This document shows positions 9,747-19,748 of a stretch of DNA of 64,000 nt, one piece after another; position 1 is the first letter of the stretch, and each line of letters opens with the position of its first letter. This stretch comes from Paraburkholderia phosphatilytica (GTDB lineage: Bacteria; Pseudomonadota; Gammaproteobacteria; Burkholderiales; Burkholderiaceae). The stretch covers positions 1 to 64,000 of the forward strand of contig NZ_QQOA01000027.1 in the NCBI RefSeq assembly GCF_003443895.1, given 5' to 3'. The notes beneath the pieces were generated by a model. It searched no databases, was not told the origin of the DNA, and was given only the letters and a program-made list of their open reading frames with translations. A program made the position numbers and the translations under genes.

Positions 9747-12700
9747 GTGACGTCTTCCGGATCGGCGCGCCCTGCCCGCCGCAACACTGCCTCGCTCAAC
9801 GCCACCCAAGCCGACGGCCTCGCCGCCGCGGCTGCCCCGTCCACTGCGTCCACCGTGCCGGCTTCTAACGCCGGCATGCCTGCCGGGTTCAAACCGGCCC
9901 GAACGCGCGCACTGGCCGCGAAGGCCGACACCGCATCCACTGCTGCCGTGAAACCTGCCGGGAAATCGGGCAAAGCCGCGGGCAAAACCGCCGGTAAAGC
10001 CGCGGACAAATCCGCAGGCAAGGCCGCTGACAAAGCCGCGGGCAAGCAGGACGGCAAGCGCACCGACAAGCACGCAGGCAAAGCCGCGAAGGCCGCCGCC
10101 AACGGCGCGCGCTCCGCAGCGCTCACGACGCAGTCCCCGGACGGCAACGAACCCGGCACCGCCGCGAACGGAGCGAACGGAGCGAACGGAGCGAACGGCG
10201 CGGCGAAATCGCCCCGCACCCGCGACGACAAGGATCAGCCGCTCTTCGAGGACATCCGCTACCTCGGACGTCTGCTCGGCGACGTCGTGCGCGAGCAGGA
10301 AGGCGTCGAGGTGTTTGACGTCGTCGAGACGATCCGCCAGAACGCGGTGCGCTTTCGCCGCGAGGACGACAGCGCGGCCGCGCAGACGCTCGACAAGAAA
10401 CTGCGCGCGTTGAGCCCCGAGCAGACGGTGAGCGTCGTGCGCGCGTTCAGCTACTTTTCGCATCTGGCGAACATCGCGGAAGACCGCCATCACAACCGCC
10501 GCCGCCGCGTGCACGCGCTCGCCGGCTCGGCGCCGCAGGCCGGCACCATCGCGTACGCGCTTGAGCGGCTGACCGAAGCGGGCGCTGCCGCGACGCCGGT
10601 GCTCGAGCAGTTCTTCCACGACGCGCTGATCGTGCCCGTGCTCACCGCGCACCCGACCGAAGTGCAGCGCAAGAGCATCCTCGACGGGGAGCACGACATC
10701 GCGCGCCTGCTCGCCGAACGCGACCAGCCGCTCACCGAGCGGGAGCGCGCAAACAACGAGTCGATGCTGCGCGCGCGCGTCACGGCGCTGTGGCAGACGC
10801 GCATGCTGCGCGACTCGCGCCTGACCGTCGCCGACGAGATCGAAAACGCACTGTCGTACTACCGCGCGACCTTCCTCGAGGAAATCCCGACGCTCTACGG
10901 CGAGATCGAAACGGTGCTCGCCGAGCACGGCCTGCCGACCCGCCTGCCGCCGTTCTTCCAGATGGGCAGCTGGATCGGCGGCGATCGCGACGGCAATCCG
11001 AACGTCGTCGCGTCGACGCTCGAACACGCGATCACGCGCCAGGCCACGGTGATCTTCGAACACTATCTGGAGCAGGTCCACCTGCTGGGCGCGGAGCTGT
11101 CGGTCTCGAACCTGCTGGCCGGCTCGAGCGACGCGCTGAAGGCACTCGCCGCCGCTTCGCCCGACGAATCGCCGCATCGCACCGACGAGCCCTACCGCCG
11201 CGCGCTGATCGGCATGTACACGCGGCTCGCCGCGAGCGCGCGGGTGCGTCTCGGCGAAGGCGTGGTCGCGCTGCGCAGCGCGGGCCGCGGCGTGAAGCCG
11301 GTGCGCGCCACGCCGTACGCGGACGCGGGCGAATTCGCGCGCGACCTGCACGTGCTGATCGATTCGCTGCGCCAGCATCACGGCGAGTGGCTGATCGCGC
11401 CGCGCCTGTCGCCGCTTGCACGCGCGGCCGAAGTGTTCGGCTTCCACCTCGCGAGCATCGACCTGCGCCAGAGTTCCGACATCCATGAAGCGGTGATCGC
11501 CGAACTGCTCGCGCGCGCGGGCGTGACGCCGGACTACGCGGCGCTCTCCGAAGCCGACAAGCTCGCGGTGCTGCTCGCGGAACTCGCGCAGCCGCGGCCG
11601 CTGCGCTCGCCGTACATCGAGTACTCGAACCTCGTGAAGAGCGAGCTCGGCGTGCTCGAAATGGCGCGCGAGACGCGCGAAAAATTCGGCGCGCGCGCGG
11701 TGCGCAACTACATCATTTCGCACACCGAGACGGTGAGCGATCTCGTCGAGGTGATGCTGCTGCAGAAGGAAACCGGCCTGCTGGAAGGCCAGCTCGGCAG
11801 CGCGCATGCGCCGGCGAAGGCCGGGCTGATGGTGATCCCGCTCTTCGAGACGATTCCCGACCTGCGCAACGCGCCGCACATCATGCGCGACCTGATCGCG
11901 CTGCCGGGGCTCGATGCGATCATCGAGCACCAGGGCAACGAGCAGGAAGTGATGCTCGGCTACTCGGACAGCAACAAGGACGGCGGCTTCCTCACGTCGA
12001 ACTGGGAGCTGTATCGCGCGGAGCTCGCGCTGGTGTCGCTCTTCAACGAACGCGGCGTCACGCTGCGGCTCTTCCATGGCCGTGGAGGCACCGTGGGTCG
12101 CGGCGGCGGCCCGACCTATCAGGCGATCCTGTCGCAGCCGCCGGGCACCGTCGACGGCCAGATCCGCCTCACCGAACAGGGCGAGGTGATCGCGAGCAAG
12201 TTCAGCAATCCGGAGATCGGCCGGCGCAATCTGGAGACGGTGATCGCCGCGACGCTCGAAGCGACGCTGCTGCCGCACGGTGTGCCGGGCAGTGAGGGCA
12301 ACGCGCCGGCGTCGCTGCCCGAGTTCGAGGCCATGATGCAGGGGCTCTCGGATGCGGCGATGGCGTCGTACCGCGCGCTCGTCTACGAAACGCCCGGCTT
12401 CACCGACTACTTCTTCTCGGCGACGCCAATCGCCGAGATCGCCGAACTCAACATCGGCAGCCGCCCGGCCTCGCGCAAGCTGCAGGACCCGAAGCAGCGC
12501 AAGATCGAAGACCTGCGCGCGATTCCGTGGGGCTTCTCGTGGGGCCAATGCCGGCTGCTGCTCACCGGCTGGTACGGCTTCGGCAGCGCGGTGGGCGGCT
12601 ATCTCGACAGCGCGCCCACCGACAGCGAACGCAAGAGCCGCCTCGCGCTCCTGCGCAGGATGCACAAGACCTGGCCGTTCTTCTCGAACCTGCTGTCGAA

Positions 12701-13043
12701 CATGGACATGGTGCTCGCGAAGACGGACCTCGCGGTGGCCTCACGCTACGCCGCGCTCTGCGCGGACAAGAAACTGCGCAAGCACGTGTTCGACCGCATC
12801 GTGGCCGAGTGGGAACGCACGGCGAAGGTGTTGTCGGAGATCACGGGCAAGGGCGAGCGGCTCGCGGACAATCCGCTCCTCGCGCGCTCGATCAAGAACC
12901 GCTTCCCGTATCTCGATCCGCTGAATCACCTGCAGGTGGAACTGCTGAAGCGTCACCGCGGCGGCGACGACAACGTGCGGGTGCGGCGCGGCATCCATCT
13001 GACGATCAACGGCATCGCGGCGGGGCTGCGCAATACCGGTTGA
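9747..13043 (+). CDS. ppc: Phosphoenolpyruvate carboxylase with a long Lys/Ala-rich N-terminal extension
   Basis: Carboxylates PEP to oxaloacetate (anaplerosis). From GTG 9747, preceded by GAGG, the protein is 1098 aa. The enzyme proper starts near residue 160 ([17 protein letters not shown]) and keeps the catalytic blocks [13 protein letters not shown] (His302), [36 protein letters not shown] and the C-terminal [13 protein letters not shown]. The first ~160 residues are low complexity: a stretch of KAAGK/KAADK repeats like histone H1 tails (about residues 70-120) and a GAN tripeptide repeat from 9-bp DNA repeats. Most bacterial enzymes lack this part. A TTG at 9717 is an alternative start. 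Confidence 0.93.
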   Translation: MTSSGSARPARRNTASLNATQADGLAAAAAPSTASTVPASNAGMPAGFKPARTRALAAKADTASTAAVKPAGKSGKAAGKTAGKAADKSAGKAADKAAGKQDGKRTDKHAGKAAKAAANGARSAALTTQSPDGNEPGTAANGANGANGANGAAKSPRTRDDKDQPLFEDIRYLGRLLGDVVREQEGVEVFDVVETIRQNAVRFRREDDSAAAQTLDKKLRALSPEQTVSVVRAFSYFSHLANIAEDRHHNRRRRVHALAGSAPQAGTIAYALERLTEAGAAATPVLEQFFHDALIVPVLTAHPTEVQRKSILDGEHDIARLLAERDQPLTERERANNESMLRARVTALWQTRMLRDSRLTVADEIENALSYYRATFLEEIPTLYGEIETVLAEHGLPTRLPPFFQMGSWIGGDRDGNPNVVASTLEHAITRQATVIFEHYLEQVHLLGAELSVSNLLAGSSDALKALAAASPDESPHRTDEPYRRALIGMYTRLAASARVRLGEGVVALRSAGRGVKPVRATPYADAGEFARDLHVLIDSLRQHHGEWLIAPRLSPLARAAEVFGFHLASIDLRQSSDIHEAVIAELLARAGVTPDYAALSEADKLAVLLAELAQPRPLRSPYIEYSNLVKSELGVLEMARETREKFGARAVRNYIISHTETVSDLVEVMLLQKETGLLEGQLGSAHAPAKAGLMVIPLFETIPDLRNAPHIMRDLIALPGLDAIIEHQGNEQEVMLGYSDSNKDGGFLTSNWELYRAELALVSLFNERGVTLRLFHGRGGTVGRGGGPTYQAILSQPPGTVDGQIRLTEQGEVIASKFSNPEIGRRNLETVIAATLEATLLPHGVPGSEGNAPASLPEFEAMMQGLSDAAMASYRALVYETPGFTDYFFSATPIAEIAELNIGSRPASRKLQDPKQRKIEDLRAIPWGFSWGQCRLLLTGWYGFGSAVGGYLDSAPTDSERKSRLALLRRMHKTWPFFSNLLSNMDMVLAKTDLAVASRYAALCADKKLRKHVFDRIVAEWERTAKVLSEITGKGERLADNPLLARSIKNRFPYLDPLNHLQVELLKRHRGGDDNVRVRRGIHLTINGIAAGLRNTG
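10167..10199 (+). repeat. 9-bp tandem repeat inside ppc (GAN repeat)
   Basis: The unit GCGAACGGA is repeated three to four times and encodes Ala-Asn-Gly units in the N-terminal extension of PEP carboxylase. It is in frame, so length changes would not break the gene. Confidence 0.8.
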
Positions 13044-13106
13044 TCCCGTCTGATCCCGCCGACGGCATGCGGGCGGCGAAGTCATGGCGACGTTACAATG
13101 GCGGCC

Positions 13107-13147
13107 CTGGTACCAGTACTGCGCGTTGCGTATTCTGGTATTGACCA
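13107..13147 (+). promoter_or_regulatory. Possible operator for the XRE regulator gene
   Basis: A perfect 10-bp palindrome, CTGGTACCAG (13107-13116), is followed by a related dyad, CTGGTATTGACCA (13135-13147). A TACAAT hexamer lies just upstream (13095-13100). The paired CTGGTA sites 24-64 bp before the start codon look like autoregulatory binding sites for the downstream regulator. Motif inference only. Confidence 0.35.
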
Positions 13148-13170
13148 ATTCCTGCCATCTCGCTCACGCC

Positions 13171-14016
13171 ATGACCCGCCCCGCCGGCTCCACCACTCGC
13201 GCTGCCGCGCCTGACAACCCGTCGGGTGCGGCATTGCCGCTCGACGCGACGCCCGCCCGCGCGCTCGGCGAATTCATCCGCGCGCATCGCGAGCGGCTCA
13301 CGCCCGAAGCGGTGGGCCTGCCGCCGGGGCCGCGTCGGCGCACGCCAGGGCTGCGGCGCGAAGAGGTCGCGCAACTGTGCGGCGTGAGCCCGACCTGGTA
13401 CACGTGGATCGAGCAGGGCCGCCCCGTGTCGGCTTCGGCGGACGCGCTCGCGCGCATCGCGGTCGCGCTGCGGCTGTCGCGCGCGGAGCGGGCGTACCTG
13501 TTCGAGCTGGCGGCGCAGCGCGATCCGGCCGAGCCTGAGCCGGGCGCCACCGATGCGCCGGCCACGCTGCTGCAAACCGTGCAACTGGTGGACGCGCCCG
13601 CGTACGTGCTCGACCGCCAGTGGACGGCGCTCGCGTGGAACGCGCGCGCAGCCGACCTGTTCGTCGGATGGCTGGACGGCGCGCACGACCGCAACCTGCT
13701 GCGCTTCACGTTCACCGAGCCGTCGGCGCGCGAGCTGATCGCCGACTGGGAAACGCGCGCGCGCCGCCTCGCCGCCGAATACCGCGCCGATTCGATCCGC
13801 CATCTGAACGACGCGCCGACCCGCGCGCTGATCGATTCGCTGAGCGCCGCGAGCGACGCGTTCGCGCGCTACTGGGCGTCGCAGGACGTGTTCGAGCGCG
13901 AAGGCGGCCGGCGCGAATTCAATCATCCGCGCGACGGGCGCGTCGCCTACGACCAGATCACGTTCAAGCCCGCGCATCGGGAAGATCTGAAGCTGGTGGT
14001 GCTCGTCAGGCTTTGA
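13171..14016 (+). CDS. XRE-family transcriptional regulator with MmyB-like ligand domain
   Basis: Regulator of 281 aa. Residues about 25-105 form the helix-turn-helix domain, with RALGEFIRAHRERL, RRTPGLRREEVAQLCGVS and WYTWIEQGR. This is the typical arrangement of the MmyB/MltR class. The C-terminal half (ATLLQTVQLVDAPAYVLDRQW onward, ending ITFKPAHREDLKLVVL) is the PAS-like MmyB ligand-binding domain, which in characterised relatives binds a fatty-acid-like ligand. The start at 13171 is chosen for its fit to relatives; upstream codons are open. It is a single gene between ppc and argH. Targets are unknown; members often control a neighbouring dehydrogenase, but none is adjacent here. Confidence 0.85.
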   Translation: MTRPAGSTTRAAAPDNPSGAALPLDATPARALGEFIRAHRERLTPEAVGLPPGPRRRTPGLRREEVAQLCGVSPTWYTWIEQGRPVSASADALARIAVALRLSRAERAYLFELAAQRDPAEPEPGATDAPATLLQTVQLVDAPAYVLDRQWTALAWNARAADLFVGWLDGAHDRNLLRFTFTEPSARELIADWETRARRLAAEYRADSIRHLNDAPTRALIDSLSAASDAFARYWASQDVFEREGGRREFNHPRDGRVAYDQITFKPAHREDLKLVVLVRL

Positions 14017-14064
14017 AGCCACGCGCAGGCGGCGACCTGCGCGCGTCGTCGCCGCGAGGGCCAA

Positions 14065-14073
14065 TGCTAGAAT
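14065..14073 (+). promoter_or_regulatory. Extended -10 element upstream of argH
   Basis: TGCTAGAAT matches an extended -10 (TGn plus TAGAAT), 78 bp before the argH ATG. The identical 9-mer precedes metG at 22902. Confidence 0.5.
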
Positions 14074-14151
14074 CACAGACTTTCCCGCATCTTCGCGCGG
14101 CAGGTGCATGACCCGTCCGCCGCGCTTTCTCACCGCACACTGCCTACCACC

Positions 14152-15558
14152 ATGACGTCCCAACTGCACAAAAAAGGCGAAGCCTGGTCGGCTCGCTTCT
14201 CGGAGCCGATGTCGGAACTCGTCAAGCGCTACACGTCGTCGGTCTTCTTCGACAAGCGCCTCGCGTTCGTCGACATCGACGGGTCGCTCGCGCACGCGGC
14301 AATGCTCGCGGCGCAGAAGATCATCTCCGCCGATGACCTCGCGGCGATCCAGCGCGGCATGGCGCAGATCAAGGGCGAAATCGAGCGCGGCGAATTCGAG
14401 TGGCAGCTGGACCTCGAAGACGTGCACCTGAACATCGAAGCGCGCCTGACCGCGCTGATCGGCGACGCGGGCAAGCGCCTGCACACCGGCCGCTCGCGCA
14501 ACGACCAGGTCGCAACCGACATCCGCCTGTGGCTGCGCGGCGAGATCGACCGTATCGGCGGCCTGCTGAAGGACCTGCGGGGCGCGCTGCTGGACCTCGC
14601 GGACCAGCACGCCGACACGATCCTGCCCGGCTTCACGCACCTGCAGGTCGCGCAGCCCGTCACCTTCGGCCACCATCTGCTCGCGTACGTCGAAATGTTC
14701 ACGCGCGACAGCGAGCGCATGGTCGACTGCCGCAAGCGCGTGAACCGCCTGCCGCTTGGCGCGGCGGCGCTCGCCGGCACGAGCTATCCGATCGATCGTC
14801 ACGCGGTGGCAAAGACGCTGGGCTTCGACGGCATCTGCGCGAACTCGCTCGATGCAGTTTCGGACCGCGACTTCGCGATCGAATTCACCGCGGCCAGCGC
14901 GCTCGTGATGACGCACGTGTCGCGCTTCTCGGAAGAACTCGTGCTGTGGATGAGCCCGCGCGTCGGCTTCATCGATCTCGCGGACCGCTTCTGCACGGGT
15001 TCGTCGATCATGCCCCAGAAGAAGAACCCGGACGTGCCCGAACTCGCGCGCGGCAAGACGGGCCGCGTGAACGGCCACCTGATGGCGCTCCTCACGCTGA
15101 TGAAGGGCCAGCCGCTCGCGTACAACAAGGACAACCAGGAAGACAAGGAACCGCTGTTCGATACGGTCGATACCGTCGCCGACACGCTGCGGATCTTCGC
15201 CGAGATGGTGGCGGGCATCACGGTCAAGCCGGAAGCGATGCGCGCCGCGGCGCTGCAGGGCTTCTCGACGGCAACGGACCTGGCCGACTACCTCGTGAAG
15301 CGCGGCCTGCCGTTCCGCGACGCGCACGAAGCGGTCGCACACGCGGTGCGAATCTGCGTCGATCGCGGCTGCGATCTGGCCGACCTGTCGCTCGACGAGA
15401 TGAAGCAGGAACTGCCCGCCCTCGCGCATCTGCTCGGCGACGACGTGTTCGGCTATCTGACGCTCGAAGGCTCGGTGGCAAGCCGCAATCATCCGGGCGG
15501 CACCGCACCGGACCAGGTGCGCGAGGCCGTCAAGGCTGCGCGCGCCTCGCTCAGCTGA
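14152..15558 (+). CDS. argH: Argininosuccinate lyase
   Basis: Enzyme of 468 aa that splits argininosuccinate into arginine and fumarate, the last step of arginine synthesis. Recognisable blocks are [24 protein letters not shown], the fumarase/aspartase signature [12 protein letters not shown] carrying the catalytic Ser loop, and [17 protein letters not shown] 14152 is preferred to 14104 because [16 protein letters not shown] matches relatives. The gene stands alone, with its own promoter-like element and a terminator at 15603. Confidence 0.96.
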   Translation: MTSQLHKKGEAWSARFSEPMSELVKRYTSSVFFDKRLAFVDIDGSLAHAAMLAAQKIISADDLAAIQRGMAQIKGEIERGEFEWQLDLEDVHLNIEARLTALIGDAGKRLHTGRSRNDQVATDIRLWLRGEIDRIGGLLKDLRGALLDLADQHADTILPGFTHLQVAQPVTFGHHLLAYVEMFTRDSERMVDCRKRVNRLPLGAAALAGTSYPIDRHAVAKTLGFDGICANSLDAVSDRDFAIEFTAASALVMTHVSRFSEELVLWMSPRVGFIDLADRFCTGSSIMPQKKNPDVPELARGKTGRVNGHLMALLTLMKGQPLAYNKDNQEDKEPLFDTVDTVADTLRIFAEMVAGITVKPEAMRAAALQGFSTATDLADYLVKRGLPFRDAHEAVAHAVRICVDRGCDLADLSLDEMKQELPALAHLLGDDVFGYLTLEGSVASRNHPGGTAPDQVREAVKAARASLS

Positions 15559-15602
15559 TATCGGCTCATATCGGCCGATACGCTTCATCTCTGTCCCGCA
15601 TG

Positions 15603-15633
15603 AGCGGGCCCTCGTCTGAAGGGCCCGCTTTTT
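15603..15633 (+). terminator. Intrinsic terminator of argH
   Basis: Stem AGCGGGCCCT / AGGGCCCGCT with a 7-base loop, followed by a T-run. It sits 45 bp after the argH stop. The remaining ~300 bp to the next gene (15634-15937) holds no gene or motif that I can support. Confidence 0.85.
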
Positions 15634-15937
15634 CACGCGGCGTACCACATCCAGGTGCGCCGCCGTCCTCGCGGCGGTTCGCCGCGCAGACGCTGTCGGC
15701 CACGCCCAGCGCCTCCGCTGCCAGCCGTAACGGCAAATTCGAAGTATCGGTCACCATCGGGGACGAATGCGCGATTGCGAGATCGTCGTCGACACAAGGG
15801 CAACGCTCTCACGCTCCACTCGAACGCGTATCGGTCCGCTGCACGCACCGCGTTCCCTATAGCGTCACGTCGAGCGACCCGGCGAGCGATTCGACGATCA
15901 GCGAACTTCGCACGCGCTTCGCGCCCGACGGCTCGCG

Positions 15938-16687
15938 TCAGTGATTGCCCACGGTCTCCGACAACCGCTTGAGCGTCGCGACCCGCGCGCCCAGGATATC
16001 GAGCAGGCCGGATTCGTCGATGAGCGGCGTGGTGGTATCGCGGTACGTGAGCCATGCGCGCTCCGCGCGGATCAAGGTGGAGCGCGAACGCACCGGCAGC
16101 TTGCGCTCGAGCACCCGGTAGTAGCGGTTCAAATCGAACGTGGCGTGCTCGCATTTTGCATCGCGCGTGCACAGATGCGCGCGCGGCGTGGTGGGCGGCT
16201 TGCCCGCCTGCGCGGCCGCCGTGCGCAGCGCGAGCGCGCGATCGCGCACCGGCTGCAGCTGCATGTCGGCGGCGGACAGTTGATAGGACGATCCACTCGT
16301 CGTTTCGAACACGGCCTGCTGCAGCTTCCCTTCGACCTCGCGCCATGCGAGCCACTCGTGCTGGCTCGCGGTCCAGCGCTTGCGGTCTTCGGGATTGGAC
16401 TTGTCGAGAATCTGCGCATAGGCGACGTCCATCGCGCTGCGCCACGCGAGGCGCGCGGTGTCCATGCACTGGATCTGCCCCGTCGACGACGACATGTCCG
16501 CACGCGCGAGGCAGGTGCGCATCGCCGCGTCAATCGGATCGGCGGCGCCGACCTCCGCGCGCGCCGACGGCACGGCGAAGATCGCGAGCGCCGTGAGCAC
16601 CGCGGACAGCACCCGCACCGAGGACACCGACGACGCCAGGCGCCGGAACGAAGCGAGGACCGAAGTCGCGTACCGCATGGCCTGCAT
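15938..16687 (-). CDS. LprI-like (DUF1311) periplasmic protein
   Basis: Protein of 249 aa with an N-terminal signal peptide (VLSAVLTALAIFAVPSARA) and two DUF1311/LprI-type segments. The first, around CLARADMSSSTGQIQCMDTARLAW, has the paired Cys and the Trp of the family. The second runs through RSTLIRAERAWLTYRDTTTPL. LprI of Mycobacterium inhibits lysozyme; this is family knowledge and not proof of function here. The ATG at 16687 lies 2 bp after the decarboxylase stop on the same strand, so the two are probably co-transcribed. Confidence 0.75.
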   Translation of the reverse strand: MQAMRYATSVLASFRRLASSVSSVRVLSAVLTALAIFAVPSARAEVGAADPIDAAMRTCLARADMSSSTGQIQCMDTARLAWRSAMDVAYAQILDKSNPEDRKRWTASQHEWLAWREVEGKLQQAVFETTSGSSYQLSAADMQLQPVRDRALALRTAAAQAGKPPTTPRAHLCTRDAKCEHATFDLNRYYRVLERKLPVRSRSTLIRAERAWLTYRDTTTPLIDESGLLDILGARVATLKRLSETVGNH

Positions 16688-16689
16688 CG

Positions 16690-18975
16690 TCAGGCGCGCA
16701 CGCAGTCGACGAAGTATTCGACGCGGCCGTCGACGTTCTCCGCGACGAGACCGTGGATGTCCGTGTAGAACCCCGGGAAACGCCCGTTGAACTCGCGCGC
16801 GAACTGCAGGTACTTGACGATCGTGCGGTTGAAGCGCTCGCCCGGAATCAGCAGCGGAATACCGGGCGGATACGGCGTCAGCAGGATCGACGTGACGCGG
16901 CCTTCGAGTTCGTCGATGGGCACGCGGTCCACCTCGCGGTGCGCGAGCTTCGCGAACGCGTCGGACGGCTTCATCGCCGGCTCCATGCTCGACAGGTACA
17001 TCTCGGTCGTGAGACGCGCGATGTCGTTCGCGCGGTACACGCTGTGGATCTGCTGGCACAGGTCGCGCAGGCCGACGCGCTCGTACATCGGGTGATGCGC
17101 GACGAACTCGGGCAGCACGCGCCACAGCGGCTGGTTGTTGTCGTAGTCGTCCTTGAACTGCTGCAGCTCGGTCACCATCGAGTTCCAGCGGCCCTTCGTG
17201 ATGCCGATCGTGAACATGATGAAGAACGAGTAAAGGCCGGTCTTCTCGACGATGATGCCGTGCTCGGCCAGGTACTTCGTGACGATCGCCGCCGGAATGC
17301 CCGCATCGCCGAATTCGCCGTCCACGTCAAGACCCGGCGTGACGATGGTCGCCTTGATCGGGTCCAGCATGTTGAAGCCTTCGGCGAGCGGGCCGAAGCC
17401 GTGCCAGCGGTCGTTCGGGCGCAGCATCCAGTCTTCGCGCGAGCCGATGCCTTCGTCGGCGAGTTCTTCCGGGCCCCAGACCTGGAAGAACCAGTCGTCG
17501 CCGTATTCGGCGTCGACCTTGCGCATCGCGCGGCGGAAGTCGAGCGCCTCGGCGATCGATTCCTCGACGAGCGCCGTGCCGCCCGGCGGCTCCATCATCG
17601 CCGCGGCCACGTCGCACGACGCGATGATCGCGTACTGCGGCGATGTGGACGTGTGCATCAGGTACGCCTCGTTGAAGCGATGGCGGTCAAACGTGCTGTT
17701 TTCGGAATCCTGCACGACGATCTGCGACGCCTGCGAGATGCCGGCGAGCAGCTTGTGCGTGGAGTGCGTCGCGAACACCAGCGCGCCGGTGCGCGGACGG
17801 CCCGCGCCGATCGCGTGCATGTCCTGGTAGAACTCGTGGAACTCCGCGTGCGGCAGCCACGCTTCGTCGAAGTGCAGCGTGTCGAGCAGATCGCCGAGCA
17901 GGTCCTTGATCATCTCGACGTTGTAGATCACGCCGTCGTAGGTGCTCTGCGTGATGGTCAGGATGCGCGGCTTCAGGTTCGGATTCTTCGCGAGCGCTTC
18001 ACGCGCGAACGGGTTCGCCTCGATCTTGCGGCGGATGTTTTCCGGCTTGAACTCGTCGCGCGGAATCGGGCCGATGATGCCGAAGTTGTTGCGCGTCGGC
18101 GTGAGGAACACCGGGATCGCGCCCGTCATCGTGATCGCGTGCAGGATCGACTTGTGGCAGTTGCGGTCCACCAGCACGATGTCGCCCGGCGCGACCGTCG
18201 CGTGCCAGACGATCTTGTTCGACGTGGACGTGCCGTTGGTCACGAAGAACAGGTGATCCGCGCTGAAGATGCGCGCCGCGTTGCGCTCGGACGCCGCGAC
18301 GGGGCCCGTATGATCGAGCAGCTGGCCGAGTTCGTCGACCGCATTGCAGACGTCGGCGCGCAGCATGTTCTCGCCGAAGAACTGGTGGAACATCTGGCCG
18401 AGCGGATTCTTCAGGAATGCGACACCGCCCGAGTGGCCCGGACAGTGCCACGAGTACGAACCTTCGTCCGCGTACTTCACCAGTTCCTTGAAGAACGGCG
18501 GCGCGAGCGCGTCGAGATAGACCTTCGCCTCGCGGATGATGTGGCGCGCGACGAACTCCGGCGTGTCCTCGAACATGTGGATGAACCCGTGCAGTTCGCG
18601 CAGGATGTCGTTCGGCAGGTGGCGCGACGTGCGCGTCTCGCCGTACAGGAAGATCGGGATGTCCGCGTTGCGCACGCGCACGGCTTCGACGAACGCGCGC
18701 AGCGCGATGATCGCGGGCGCGTGCTCGGGCGCTTCGGCGTCGGCGCTCGAGCCTTCCACGTAGGGCAGCAGCTCGTCGTCGTCGATCGACAGGATGAAGC
18801 ACGACGCGCGGCTCGACTGCTGCGCGAACGAGGTCAGGTCGCCGTAGCTCGTCAGGCCGAGCACTTCCGCGCCTTCCTTTTCGATCGCCTCGGCGAGTGC
18901 CCGGATGCCGGAACCCGAGATGTTCTCGGAGCGGAAGTCTTCGTCGATGATGACGACAGGAAAGCGGAACTTCAT
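16690..18975 (-). CDS. Orn/Lys/Arg decarboxylase (large inducible type)
   Basis: PLP-dependent basic amino-acid decarboxylase of 761 aa. It has an N-terminal wing/flavodoxin-like domain (residues 1-130, VVIIDEDFRSENISGSG), the large PLP domain with SWHCPGHSGGVAF, TNGTSTSNKIV, HFDEAWLPHAEF and the Schiff-base Lys408 in THSTHKLLAGISQ. The C-terminal domain contains LTPYPPGIPLLIPGERF. Related enzymes are E. coli CadA, LdcC, AdiA and SpeC; sequence alone does not settle lysine, arginine or ornithine as substrate. Likely roles are polyamine or cadaverine formation and acid resistance. It is followed by the LprI-like gene. Confidence 0.9.
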   Translation of the reverse strand: MKFRFPVVIIDEDFRSENISGSGIRALAEAIEKEGAEVLGLTSYGDLTSFAQQSSRASCFILSIDDDELLPYVEGSSADAEAPEHAPAIIALRAFVEAVRVRNADIPIFLYGETRTSRHLPNDILRELHGFIHMFEDTPEFVARHIIREAKVYLDALAPPFFKELVKYADEGSYSWHCPGHSGGVAFLKNPLGQMFHQFFGENMLRADVCNAVDELGQLLDHTGPVAASERNAARIFSADHLFFVTNGTSTSNKIVWHATVAPGDIVLVDRNCHKSILHAITMTGAIPVFLTPTRNNFGIIGPIPRDEFKPENIRRKIEANPFAREALAKNPNLKPRILTITQSTYDGVIYNVEMIKDLLGDLLDTLHFDEAWLPHAEFHEFYQDMHAIGAGRPRTGALVFATHSTHKLLAGISQASQIVVQDSENSTFDRHRFNEAYLMHTSTSPQYAIIASCDVAAAMMEPPGGTALVEESIAEALDFRRAMRKVDAEYGDDWFFQVWGPEELADEGIGSREDWMLRPNDRWHGFGPLAEGFNMLDPIKATIVTPGLDVDGEFGDAGIPAAIVTKYLAEHGIIVEKTGLYSFFIMFTIGITKGRWNSMVTELQQFKDDYDNNQPLWRVLPEFVAHHPMYERVGLRDLCQQIHSVYRANDIARLTTEMYLSSMEPAMKPSDAFAKLAHREVDRVPIDELEGRVTSILLTPYPPGIPLLIPGERFNRTIVKYLQFAREFNGRFPGFYTDIHGLVAENVDGRVEYFVDCVRA

Positions 18976-18997
18976 AAAGCGATTCTCCAGAAAGAAC

Positions 18998-19023
18998 GAC
19001 CGCTGTGGTGTGCCACAGCGGTC
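18998..19023 (-). terminator. Hairpin between dcd and the decarboxylase gene
   Basis: Perfect 11-bp stem GACCGCTGTGG / CCACAGCGGTC with loop TGTG. On the minus strand it is followed by a short T-rich stretch (GTTCTTT). It could terminate dcd transcription or act as an attenuator for the decarboxylase gene, whose ATG is only 23 bp further on. Confidence 0.55.
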
Positions 19024-19057
19024 CCCGGAATACGGTTGACTGGTGCTGCGGCGCTCG

Positions 19058-19627
19058 TCAGGTCTTGGGGAGCGTCACGCCGTGCTGGCCCTGGTACTTG
19101 CCGCCGCGATCCGCATACGACACCTCGCAGACCTCGTCGCTTTCGAAGAACAGCACCTGCGCTACGCCCTCGTTCGCGTAGATCTTCGCAGGCAAAGGTG
19201 TCGTATTCGAGAATTCCAGCGTGACGTAGCCTTCCCATTCGGGTTCGAACGGCGTCACGTTGACGATGATCCCGCAGCGGGCGTAGGTGGACTTGCCGAG
19301 GCAGACCGTCAGCACGTTGCGCGGGATGCGGAAATATTCCACCGTGCGCGCGAGTGCGAACGAGTTCGGCGGGATGATGCAGACCTCGCCCTTGAAATCG
19401 ACAAACGATTTCTCGTCGAAGTTCTTCGGGTCGACGATCGTCGAGTTGATGTTCGTGAAGATCTTGAATTCGTCGGCGCAACGGATGTCGTAGCCGTAGC
19501 TCGAGGTGCCGTAGCTGACGATCCGCCGGCCGTCTTCGGACATGCGGACCTGATCGCGCGCGAACGGCTCGATCATGTTGTGCTCTTCGGCCATACGCCG
19601 AATCCACCGGTCGGATTTGATTGCCAT
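19058..19627 (-). CDS. dcd: dCTP deaminase
   Basis: Trimeric dUTPase-fold enzyme of 189 aa converting dCTP to dUTP, the precursor for dTMP. Visible blocks are [13 protein letters not shown] at the start, [33 protein letters not shown], and [17 protein letters not shown], which contains the catalytic Glu. The length is that of E. coli-type Dcd (about 190 aa). A TAAAAT hexamer on the minus strand (19711-19706) is a possible -10 box. Confidence 0.95.
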   Translation of the reverse strand: MAIKSDRWIRRMAEEHNMIEPFARDQVRMSEDGRRIVSYGTSSYGYDIRCADEFKIFTNINSTIVDPKNFDEKSFVDFKGEVCIIPPNSFALARTVEYFRIPRNVLTVCLGKSTYARCGIIVNVTPFEPEWEGYVTLEFSNTTPLPAKIYANEGVAQVLFFESDEVCEVSYADRGGKYQGQHGVTLPKT

Positions 19628-19748
19628 GGGTTGTGCGGTGCTGCTGACGGTGTTGGAGAATCGGGCCGGCGCCGGTACCTCGGCGCTGCCGGACGAAAGG
19701 CGCTTATTTTACGCGATCGTGGGGGCCGGCGAAGGAAGCCGGCAGCCG

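Noticed and set aside
9534-12665. A 1043-codon minus-strand frame opposite ppc.
   Set aside because: Shadow of PEP carboxylase; no recognisable domain.
15569-15580. 12-bp palindrome TATCGGCCGATA just after argH.
   Set aside because: It is next to a much stronger terminator at 15603 and has no other context; likely incidental.
13093-15648. An 851-codon minus-strand frame opposite the XRE regulator and argH.
   Set aside because: Spans two unrelated real genes on the other strand and has no domain of its own.
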